Assembly: GCF_000403645.1 (NCBI RefSeq)
Contig: NC_021313.1
Span: 3,119,014 to 3,183,013 of the forward strand
Length of the DNA: 64,000 nt
Source: Salinarchaeum sp. Harcht-Bsk1
Lineage (GTDB): Archaea; Halobacteriota; Halobacteria; Halobacteriales; Salinarchaeaceae
Direction of reading: 5' to 3'
The notes beneath the pieces are model-generated. The model was given only the letters and a program-made list of their open reading frames with translations, did not search any database and was not told the origin of the DNA. The translations under genes and the position numbers were made by a program. Each line of letters starts with the position of its first letter. Within the stretch, counting starts at the first letter, position 1. Shown one piece after another: positions 57,405 through 64,000 of this stretch.

Positions 57405-58112
57405 TCAGGGAAGCGACTCGAGCCCGTCGAGCACCGTCTCCAGCGGCGTCGTGCAGGTAGCGAGGGCGAACCCGTCGACGCGTGCCAGATCGGGTGCGTG
57501 CTCCCAGAGCTCGTCTTCGTCGATGCCGTGCAGCACGACGGCGTTGGGCGTCGGTGACACGACGCGCTGGGCGACCAGCGGCGATTCGCCCCGCGTGAGG
57601 CCAGTGAAGATCAGCACTCGGCTCGTGGACTGCCCGTAGAGATTGAATATCTCCTCGCTGGAGAGCCGCTGGATCGCTTCGACGCTGTCGATGACGGTGT
57701 GTCCCGTGATGCGATCGCGTTCGCCGTCGACGAGCCCCTCGGCGCCGATCTCGTCGAACACCGAGTCGATCGAGATCGCGGCCGAGTACTCTCTGAGATC
57801 CAGCACGACGTCGCTCTCGAAGCCTGCTGAGAGCACGCGGCCGTACTGTCGAATACGGTCACCGCCCCGACGCTCGTCGATGTCGAGTAGCCCGGTCACG
57901 ATGCGGCGGACGACCGCGATGCCGGGACTGTCCCGGCGACCGCTCTCGTAGTCGCTGATGACCGACGACGAGATGTCGAGTATCTCCGCGAGTTCGGTCT
58001 GTGTCACGTCGAAGTCTGTACGCCACTTTCGTAAGGTCGCACCAGGATCGTCGCTGAGCGCGACTTCGCCGGCGATCTTCTCGGCAAGCTCGCCGCGCGG
58101 CCCCTCTCCCAT
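57405..58112 (-). CDS. Xre-type HTH regulator
   Basis: 235 residues from the ATG at 58112; upstream in-frame starts give an unlikely N-terminus. An N-terminal helix-turn-helix of the Xre/Cro type is clear at FDVTQTELAEILDISSSVIS. The C-terminal domain (about 100-235) resembles the conserved archaeal HTH-regulator family (EEIFNLYGQSTSRVLIFTGL, PNAVVLHGIDEDELW). It is convergent with HMG-CoA synthase. The target is unknown. Confidence 0.82.
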   Translation of the reverse strand: MGEGPRGELAEKIAGEVALSDDPGATLRKWRTDFDVTQTELAEILDISSSVISDYESGRRDSPGIAVVRRIVTGLLDIDERRGGDRIRQYGRVLSAGFESDVVLDLREYSAAISIDSVFDEIGAEGLVDGERDRITGHTVIDSVEAIQRLSSEEIFNLYGQSTSRVLIFTGLTRGESPLVAQRVVSPTPNAVVLHGIDEDELWEHAPDLARVDGFALATCTTPLETVLDGLESLP

Positions 58113-58369
58113 AGCCCCGATGTTACGTGGCCGATAGTTAGCGCTTACGGCAGATTCGGGTGCCTCCATCGGGAATCGGAAATCACTGGATGGCTCTACC
58201 GCGAGGAGAAAAGTTCCGACCGCCTCAAATGCGTGGAGGAAAGATGGTGGGACGCACAACGTGAGATCGGGCAAGAGCGCCCCATGCGCGAAGCACATGC
58301 GCCTCGTTGCTGTGTGCCACTCCTACACGCACAATCCTTTTGCGAGTATTCCCTGTATGAACGCATAGC

Positions 58370-58630
58370 ATGGGCCGGGACACGCGGATCGTCGGCGAAC
58401 GAGGACAGATCACGATTCCGAAAGATCTACGCGAGCAGTTCGGGATCCGCGGCGGCGACGAGGTCGTCGTCCGCGCCGAAGAGGACAAGATCGTCATCGC
58501 ACAGCGGACCGTCGACGACAGGCTAGCCGAGGGCTACCGCGAGTGGAACGATCGCGACCGGACCGTCGCACGCACAACGTCGGCCGACGCGACCGACCGC
58601 GACGACCCGGACGACGTTCCCGAGTGGTGA
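58370..58630 (+). CDS. AbrB/MazE-type antitoxin
   Basis: 86 residues. The swapped-hairpin AbrB fold shows RIVGERGQITIPKDLREQFG and GGDEVVVRAEEDKIVI. The C-terminal tail is charged and disordered, the usual toxin-binding part of an antitoxin. It ends six bases before the MazF-like gene, a typical operon. It would repress its own promoter and neutralise the toxin. Confidence 0.83.
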   Translation: MGRDTRIVGERGQITIPKDLREQFGIRGGDEVVVRAEEDKIVIAQRTVDDRLAEGYREWNDRDRTVARTTSADATDRDDPDDVPEW

Positions 58631-58636
58631 TCCCGG

Positions 58637-58996
58637 ATGGACGTCAATCGCGGTGACGTGGTGCTGGTTGCGTTCGGGCGTAGCGAAACGGGCGACTCGC
58701 GGCCGACTCGACCCTGCGTCGTCGTCCAGAACGACGTGGGGAACGAACACGCCTCGACGACGGTCGTCGTCCCCCTGACGACCGCGTTCGGGAACGAACG
58801 CTATCCGCACGAGGTCCTCGTTCGTGCTGGAGACGCGGGACTGTCCGAACACGCGGTCGCGCTGTGTAGCCAGCCGAACACCGTCGACGTGAAGCGGGAC
58901 GTCGTGGAGACGCTCGGTCGGCTTCCCGAGGACGTGCTGTTAGACGTCGACCGCGCACTGGAGTACAGTCTGGATCTCGGCGGCCCGCTGGAGTGA
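58637..58996 (+). CDS. MazF/PemK-type endoribonuclease toxin
   Basis: 119 residues. The SH3-like barrel has NRGDVVLVAFGRSETGDSRP, then RPCVVVQNDVGN, STTVVVPLTT and SQPNTVDVKRDVVETLGRL. MazF-like toxins cut mRNA at short sites and slow growth. With the AbrB-type gene just upstream it forms a type II toxin-antitoxin pair. Cutting specificity is unknown. Confidence 0.85.
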   Translation: MDVNRGDVVLVAFGRSETGDSRPTRPCVVVQNDVGNEHASTTVVVPLTTAFGNERYPHEVLVRAGDAGLSEHAVALCSQPNTVDVKRDVVETLGRLPEDVLLDVDRALEYSLDLGGPLE

Positions 58997-59073
58997 GCGG
59001 CTTCGGCTGCGTCCGTTGCCATCGCACCGCCGCTCCGCAAGTCCTAACCCCCGACCCTGCCAACTGAATTTCG

Positions 59074-60609
59074 ATGGAATGGACGGAGAAGTACCGCCCG
59101 AGTACGCTCACCGAGGTGCGAGGTAACGACGCTGCCCGGGATGAGCTACGCGAGTGGGCGGAGTCCTGGGAGGACCATCGCGAAGCGGCGATCGTCCACG
59201 GTCGCCCCGGCGTCGGGAAGACGTCCGCAGCCCACGCGCTGGCGAACGACCTCGGCTGGGACGTGATGGAACTCAACGCCAGCGACGATCGCACTCGCGA
59301 CGTGGTCGAGCGGATCGCCGGCGAGGCCTCGAAGTCGGCGACGCTGACCGGCGGAACGCGGCGCCTGGTCGTCCTCGACGAGGCCGACAACTTCCACGGC
59401 AACGCCGACTACGGCGGCTCTCGCGCGGTGACGGACGTCGTCAAGGACGCCAACCAGCCGATCGTCCTCGTCGCCAACGAGTTCTACGACATGTCTCGCG
59501 GCTTGCGGAACGCCTGCCAGGAGATCGAGTTCCGCGACGTTTCGGCACGGTCGATCGTGCCGGTGCTCCGCGACATCTGCCGCAAGGAAGGGGTCGAATT
59601 CGAGGACGCTGCGCTCGAGGCGGTCGCCGAACGGACGAGCGGCGACCTCCGATCCGCGATCAACGACCTCCAGGCGATCGCGGAGGGCCGCGACAGACTC
59701 ACCGAAGCCGACGTGTCCACTGGCGAACGCGACGGATCCGTCGGCATCTTCGACTTTCTCGACCTGGTCATCAAAGAGCAGGGTGCCGAGGACGCGCTGA
59801 AGAGTTCCTACGACGTCGAGGAGACGCCCGACGACCTGATCCAGTGGATCGAGGACAACGTCCCGAAAGACTACGAGGGCGCCGAACTCGCCGACGCCTA
59901 CGACCACCTCTCCAACGCGGACCGCTGGCTCGGGCGCGTTCGAGCCACCCAGAACTACACGTACTGGCGCTACGCGAGCGACGCGATGGTCGCCGGCGTC
60001 GCCGCATCCCGTCGGGAGCCGAAAGGCGGGTGGACTCGCTACGGACCACCGAGTTTCCGGTCCAAACTCGGCCGATCGAAAGGAACGCGGAACACGCGAG
60101 ACGGCATCGCCCAGCGCATCGCCGAACGCGAAGGCTGTTCGCTCGGCACGGCGCGTCGACGCGTCGTCCCGTATCTCGCCGCGATGACCCACCACTGCAA
60201 ACCCCGGGATCTCACCGTCAGCGTCGCAGCCGCATACGACCTCGACGCCGGCGAACTGTCCTTCCTCACCGGGAGCGGCGAGGATACCAACAAGGTCCAG
60301 TCGATCGTCGAGGACGCGGCATCGCTCAAAGAGTCCGCTGCCGTCGACGCGTCACAGGGCGCGTTCGAGGGAGCGACTCGCGACGACGGAACGACCGACG
60401 GCTCCGACGAGGACGGGGTATCCGGACAGGCGGAGAGCAATACGGCTGCCCAGTCGGACGGCCAGTCCACCCTGGCAGACTCCGGGACGAACGACGACGG
60501 GACCGATTCGGCTGAGGAGGATTCGGCAGGGAACTCGTCAGAACCTGACGCGGACGCTAACGGAGCGGACGATCAAGAGGATCAATCCGGCCTCGACGAA
60601 TTCTTCTGA
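59074..60609 (+). CDS. rfcL: replication factor C large subunit
   Basis: 511 residues. AAA+ clamp loader: Walker A HGRPGVGKTSAAHAL, Walker B RLVVLDEADN. The N-terminus WTEKYRPSTLTEVRGNDAAR is the family signature. A long acidic tail (about 405-500) ends in QSGLDEFF, a PCNA-interacting (PIP) box. It opens the PCNA ring with the small RFC subunits and loads it on DNA. The small subunits are not in this window. Confidence 0.95.
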   Translation: MEWTEKYRPSTLTEVRGNDAARDELREWAESWEDHREAAIVHGRPGVGKTSAAHALANDLGWDVMELNASDDRTRDVVERIAGEASKSATLTGGTRRLVVLDEADNFHGNADYGGSRAVTDVVKDANQPIVLVANEFYDMSRGLRNACQEIEFRDVSARSIVPVLRDICRKEGVEFEDAALEAVAERTSGDLRSAINDLQAIAEGRDRLTEADVSTGERDGSVGIFDFLDLVIKEQGAEDALKSSYDVEETPDDLIQWIEDNVPKDYEGAELADAYDHLSNADRWLGRVRATQNYTYWRYASDAMVAGVAASRREPKGGWTRYGPPSFRSKLGRSKGTRNTRDGIAQRIAEREGCSLGTARRRVVPYLAAMTHHCKPRDLTVSVAAAYDLDAGELSFLTGSGEDTNKVQSIVEDAASLKESAAVDASQGAFEGATRDDGTTDGSDEDGVSGQAESNTAAQSDGQSTLADSGTNDDGTDSAEEDSAGNSSEPDADANGADDQEDQSGLDEFF

Positions 60610-60681
60610 TAGTCGTCGTATCACTACGACGAGGGACGAACGATTGAATACCGTTCGTGGAGTATCTATCGGCGACACAGG

Positions 60682-60849
60682 ATGGTCCCCTCAACTTCCC
60701 TCCAGTGCCCATGGTGTGAGCACGAGACAGACGAAGCCGACGGCTTTCGGACCCATCTGATGGTCCAGCATCGCAAGAGCGACCTCGCGACGTACGTCCT
60801 CCACGGCGTCGACAACGAACAGGAACCCGAGCAACCCCTCCGACCCTGA
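60682..60849 (+). CDS. tiny C2H2-type zinc-finger protein
   Basis: 55 residues, from the ATG at 60682 to the TGA at 60847. A C-x2-C ... H-x4-H finger is plain: LQCPWCEHETDEADGFRTHL followed by MVQHRK. Small zinc proteins of this size are frequent in haloarchaea and mostly uncharacterised. It follows rfcL by 72 bases in the same direction and may be co-transcribed. Binding partner (DNA, RNA or protein) unknown. Confidence 0.7.
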   Translation: MVPSTSLQCPWCEHETDEADGFRTHLMVQHRKSDLATYVLHGVDNEQEPEQPLRP

Positions 60850-61285
60850 CGTAGCTATGCTCGGCGGTCGCGGTCCGTCGCATCTTTTTCGATTTCGGAC
60901 CCCTGTCCCCAATACGTGCGCAGCCATGGAAAACTCAACTCCATAGTGATATCATTCCGACAACACGATCTTTCATATATCTCAGCTCCAACGCCCGATC
61001 GTACTGCCAGCAGACTACCCGTGTCCCGTCTGCAGGGCCCCGGCGACCGATTCAGACCTACGAGACCACCTGACACCCGGGCATCGCGAGAGGGGACCTC
61101 AGGGACCTCCTCGTCGATTCCAGCGACGGCGCTCGGGAGGACCGCCACTCCGCCTGACCGGTCACTATCGCGAGTGATTCCCCGGGCGCGGCTGGCGACG
61201 GACCCTCCCAGAGCGCACTTCCGATGGGTACGATCGCCTGTACGAGGTACCAAGCAGTGAGATTCCCTGCTGACGCCGGCCAAAC
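60850..61285. other. intergenic region with zinc-finger remnant
   Basis: About 435 bases, AT-richer in 60930-60990. An open frame ending at the TGA 61175-61177 contains a second finger-like sequence, listed separately. Otherwise nothing recognised. Confidence 0.5.
60986..61177 (+). pseudogene. possible second zinc-finger gene remnant
   Basis: The frame encodes DYPCPVCRAPATDSDLRDHL followed by TPGHRERG (the finger Cys pair starts at 61022), the same C-x2-C ... H-x4-H layout as the 55-residue protein at 60682. There is no ATG or GTG in frame before the finger (only a CTG), and the sequence after it loses protein character. I read it as a decayed tandem duplicate, or a gene starting at a non-standard codon. 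Confidence 0.4.
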
Positions 61286-62050
61286 TCACTCTCCAGCGTC
61301 GCCGTCCTGTCCTCCCGATCCAGCGAGGGCCGATCGAACTGCGGGTACGATCGCCGCGGGATCGCTCGCCTCGAAGGTCGGAACCGTGGCGATCGGCACG
61401 TCGAGCATCCGCCGAAGTTCTGCTGGATTCGTCCGTTCGGCGACGGTCGCCCCATCGTACTCGTTGAGCACGACGAACGGAACTGCCACGCCGCGATCCC
61501 GGAGTGCGTCGACGGTCAGCGCGGTGTGATTGAGCGTCCCGAGACCGGAACGAGCGACGACGAGTGTCGGGAGACCAAGGTCGACGATCAGGTCGATCAC
61601 CTCGCGGTCGTCCGTGAGTGGGACTCGGAGGCCACCGATCCCCTCGACGACGGGGAATCCCGAGGCGTCGACGGCGGCCTCGCAGTCGTCGCGGATGACG
61701 TCGTAGGAGAGGTCGACGTTCTCGCGCTCGGCAGCCACGCGTGGGGCGAGTGCCGGGTCGAGTCGCTCGAGACAGGTACTCGCGGCAGGATCGTCGCAGG
61801 CGTTCGCGACGAGTGCAGCGTCGTCATCCGCCGGGGCTCCGGTCTGGGCCGGTTTGATCGCGGTTGCTTCGACGCCCCGCTCGCGAAGCACGCCGGTGAG
61901 TCCCGCGGTAACGATCGTCTTCCCGACGCCCGTGTCGGTTCCTGCCACGAAGATCCCTGGGCCATCGAGCAACTCTTCGAGACGGCCGCCCAGGATATCG
62001 GGGCGTTCGTTCTCGATGCTGTCAGCCCCAGGTTCGTCCGTCGACGGCAC
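61286..62050 (-). CDS. bioD: dethiobiotin synthase
   Basis: 254 residues, GTG start directly after the bioF stop. Walker A is GTDTGVGKT, near residue 38 after an N-terminal extension. ATAIKPAQTGAP and VVEGIGGLRVPL are family motifs. It closes the ureido ring of dethiobiotin from 7,8-diaminononanoate, CO2 and ATP, the next-to-last biotin step. With bioF it makes a two-gene unit; bioA and bioB are not in the window. Confidence 0.9.
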   Translation of the reverse strand: MPSTDEPGADSIENERPDILGGRLEELLDGPGIFVAGTDTGVGKTIVTAGLTGVLRERGVEATAIKPAQTGAPADDDAALVANACDDPAASTCLERLDPALAPRVAAERENVDLSYDVIRDDCEAAVDASGFPVVEGIGGLRVPLTDDREVIDLIVDLGLPTLVVARSGLGTLNHTALTVDALRDRGVAVPFVVLNEYDGATVAERTNPAELRRMLDVPIATVPTFEASDPAAIVPAVRSALAGSGGQDGDAGE

Positions 62051-63289
62051 TCAGATCACCCCGACTTCGTCCGCTGCGACCGCGAACGCGTCGATGCAGG
62101 TTTCCAGTTCGGCGGCGGAGTGCGTCGCCATCGGCGCGACGCGGATCCGACTCGTCCCCTCCGGAACGGTCGGGGGGCGGATCGCGGGTGCGATGACGTC
62201 GCGGTCGCGGAGCGCCGCGGCGAGTGCGAGTGCGTCCTCGCGATCACCGACGTGGACCGGAAGAATCTGCGTCTCGCCGCCCACGTCGAGGCCGACGTCC
62301 TCGAGGCCGTCGCGTAGCTTGTCGACGTTTCGCCAGAGGCGGGCGCGCCGATCGGTCGTCCTGGCGAGGTGGAGCGCTTCGCCCGCCGCTGCCGCAGCCG
62401 GCGGTGCTAGCCCAGTCGAGTAGACGAAGGACCTCGCCTCGTTGACGAGGAACTCGATCAAGTCACTGGACCCGGCGACGTACCCACCCTGACTCCCGAG
62501 GGCCTTTGAGAGCGTACCGAGTTGAATCTGGACGCGATCCTCGAGCCCCGCCCGCTGGACGATCCCGCCACCGTCGACGAAGCAGCCGGTCGCGTGCGCC
62601 TCGTCGGCGAGCAACCACGCTCCGAACTCCTCGGCCAGGTCTGCGAGGGCTTCGAACGGTGCGATGGTTCCGTCCATGCTGAAGACGGAGTCGGTCACGA
62701 CGAGCCAGGACTCGTCGGCACCGCCGTTGGGAACTGCCACGTCGCCGGCAGCGACCGGCTCGGCCCGGCGTTCGCTCATCCGCTCACGGAGGTCGGACGG
62801 GTCGCAGTGATCGTAGACGACCACGTCGGCGTCGGCCAGCCGACAGCCGTCCACGATGCTCGCGTGATTCAGTTCGTCGGAGAAGACGACGTCCGGATCG
62901 AGTGCCGCGATCGTCCCGACGTTTGCAGCATAGCCCGAGGAGAAGGCGAGCGCCCGCTCGGTGCCCTTCGCATCCGCGATGCGGGACTCGAGGTCGCGGT
63001 GAACCAGGGTGTCCCCAGTGACGAGACGGCTCGCACCGGCGCCGGTGCCGACGACGTCCGCAGCGTTCTGAGCGGCTTCGACGACGCGTTCGTCGCCGGC
63101 GAGTCCGAGGTAGTTGTTCGCCGCGAAGACGAGCTGGTGGTCCGGCTCGATGACCGGCAGGTCCGCACCCGGATCGGGTGCGAAACGAGCACTGTGCCCC
63201 ACGGCGTCTGCAGGCTGGAGGTCACGGTAGAGCGTGCGAGATCGTCGCTCCCGGAGACGGTCGTCGAGATCGAACCCTCGCTCACACAT
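62051..63289 (-). CDS. bioF: 8-amino-7-oxononanoate synthase
   Basis: 412 residues. PLP enzyme of the alpha-oxoamine synthase family: NNYLGLAGDERV at the N-terminal domain, FSSGYAANVGTIAAL, DELNHASIVDGCRL, and the PLP Lys in LGTLSKALGSQGGYV. It condenses pimeloyl-thioester with alanine, the first committed step of biotin ring assembly. The bioD start follows its stop without a gap. Confidence 0.9.
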   Translation of the reverse strand: MCERGFDLDDRLRERRSRTLYRDLQPADAVGHSARFAPDPGADLPVIEPDHQLVFAANNYLGLAGDERVVEAAQNAADVVGTGAGASRLVTGDTLVHRDLESRIADAKGTERALAFSSGYAANVGTIAALDPDVVFSDELNHASIVDGCRLADADVVVYDHCDPSDLRERMSERRAEPVAAGDVAVPNGGADESWLVVTDSVFSMDGTIAPFEALADLAEEFGAWLLADEAHATGCFVDGGGIVQRAGLEDRVQIQLGTLSKALGSQGGYVAGSSDLIEFLVNEARSFVYSTGLAPPAAAAAGEALHLARTTDRRARLWRNVDKLRDGLEDVGLDVGGETQILPVHVGDREDALALAAALRDRDVIAPAIRPPTVPEGTSRIRVAPMATHSAAELETCIDAFAVAADEVGVI

Positions 63290-63386
63290 TGTATTCGCGC
63301 TCGCCGGCGGGGGATTTAGGAACCGCGGTTTCCATTGCTGTCAATCGATCCTCTCACAGTCGGTGAATCGGAAACGACCTCCTCGT

Positions 63387-64000
63387 TCAGAAGCCGGGCA
63401 TCAGCTCTGCAGGTCCGTAGACGCCGTAATCGCCGGCGCGGTTGCGCTCGACTGCGCGCTGGAGGTAGCCCAGCGCCGGCCCGTTGACGTTCGCAGCCAT
63501 CGAGGTGTCGTCGTCGAGTTCGAAGGTGTTCGTCCCGGTCTCGCCGTCGAACGTCGTGCCGGTCACCTCGACCGTCGTGGTCGTGGGCTTCTCGTCGTTC
63601 CGGAGGTCGAGAACGCCGCCGACGCTGACGTCCTCGGCGTCACAGATCCCTGCACGCTCTAAAAGCACGTCGTCGGCGTGCTCCATGTCGTGGAATTCGA
63701 GGACGCCGTTGTGGTCGTCGACGATCTCCTCGATTTCCTCCTCGGAGAGGTCTCGCGCCGTCTCCACGTCGTACCCGTCGAGGTGGGCGATGTCCTCGCG
63801 GACGGTGCCACGGTTGTCCTCGTAGCCGGACTTGAGACCGACGCCCCACCAGATGTCGACGCTCTCGACCTCGACGAAGGACTGTGCAGCGAGGGCTGCC
63901 GCGCCGGTCAGGAAGCCGGGCGTCGCACCGGCCCCACAGACGAACGTAATGCCGGAATCCTCGAAGCGATCCGCTCGGACGTCGAGCATGTCGATCACGC
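63387..64000 (-). CDS. saccharopine dehydrogenase-like oxidoreductase (N-terminal part outside window)
   Basis: About 204 residues of the C-terminal part are visible; the frame runs off the right edge, and the GTG at 63998 is probably internal. The sequence ITFVCGAGATPGFLTGAAAL and VNGPALGYLQRAVERN suggest a saccharopine-dehydrogenase-type family, but the NAD-binding N-terminus that would prove it is missing. It shares direction with bioF, 97 bases upstream of it, and may begin that operon. Alternative: another carboxynorspermidine/homospermidine-type dehydrogenase. Confidence 0.45.
   Translation of the reverse strand, partial: VIDMLDVRADRFEDSGITFVCGAGATPGFLTGAAALAAQSFVEVESVDIWWGVGLKSGYEDNRGTVREDIAHLDGYDVETARDLSEEEIEEIVDDHNGVLEFHDMEHADDVLLERAGICDAEDVSVGGVLDLRNDEKPTTTTVEVTGTTFDGETGTNTFELDDDTSMAANVNGPALGYLQRAVERNRAGDYGVYGPAELMPGF

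Overview
The window is a piece of a halophilic archaeal (Halobacteria) chromosome. The GC content is high, the proteins are strongly acidic, and the information-processing genes are archaeal: transcription factor B (TFB), clamp loader large subunit RfcL, SRP19, Gar1, diphthine synthase and GatCA. It also carries archaeal lipid genes (HMG-CoA synthase, DGGGP synthase), a CetZ-type tubulin, a presenilin-type protease, and a Tat lipoprotein-dependent ABC transporter. I do not assign a genus.

Layout. 1-4.1 kb: the end of an ABC-2 permease, an acyl-CoA dehydrogenase and a histidine kinase. 4.2-8.9 kb: a redoxin, a small membrane protein with a double winged-helix regulator, and a divergent redox locus built around ApbE (FMN transferase). 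That locus has two four-histidine heme-type membrane proteins and two exported proteins that carry TGAS tetrapeptides. 9-10.7 kb: a broken IS4-type transposase. 11-14.2 kb: SRP19-gar1, a presenilin-like protease, an ornithine-cyclodeaminase-family enzyme and a small membrane protein. 14.8-16.2 kb: a regulator-like protein coupled to a tyrosine recombinase. 16.7-20.7 kb: a ThuA-like protein and the proline operon proC-proB-proA. 20.9-27.4 kb: a five-gene dipeptide/oligopeptide ABC operon whose binding protein looks circularly permuted. 27.5-34.4 kb: a bactofilin-like membrane protein, tfb, gatC-gatA, a winged-helix protein, a frameshifted LLM oxidoreductase and cetZ. 35-40.9 kb: katG, a Na+/H+-type antiporter, a SnoaL-like protein, a hydrolase and a haloarchaeal unknown. 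41-44.9 kb: a CNNM-type transporter and a CHRD protein lying between repeated 3'-end fragments of a tRNA-Arg gene. 45-53.8 kb: a histidine kinase, DGGGP synthase, a KaiC-like ATPase, a CoA-binding protein, cysteine synthase, dphB, a deacetylase-like protein, purD and a DUF2150 protein. 54-64 kb: a pilin-like PKD protein, HMG-CoA synthase with a divergent HTH regulator, a MazEF-type pair, rfcL, a tiny zinc-finger protein, bioF-bioD and part of a saccharopine-dehydrogenase-like gene.

Most of the window is ordinary core genome. The most promising accessory material is: (1) the ApbE-centred membrane redox locus at 5.8-8.9 kb, which I read as a candidate covalent-flavin/heme electron-transfer system; (2) the apparently permuted peptide-binding lipoprotein at 20.9 kb; (3) the ladder of tRNA-Arg 3'-end copies at 41.1-44.9 kb, suggesting repeated integration; and (4) several unexplained non-coding structures. 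The last group includes a 176-bp terminal-inverted-repeat element, a pair of inverted 35-nt-spaced elements about 5.5 kb apart, two intergenic minisatellites and several perfect palindromes upstream of genes.
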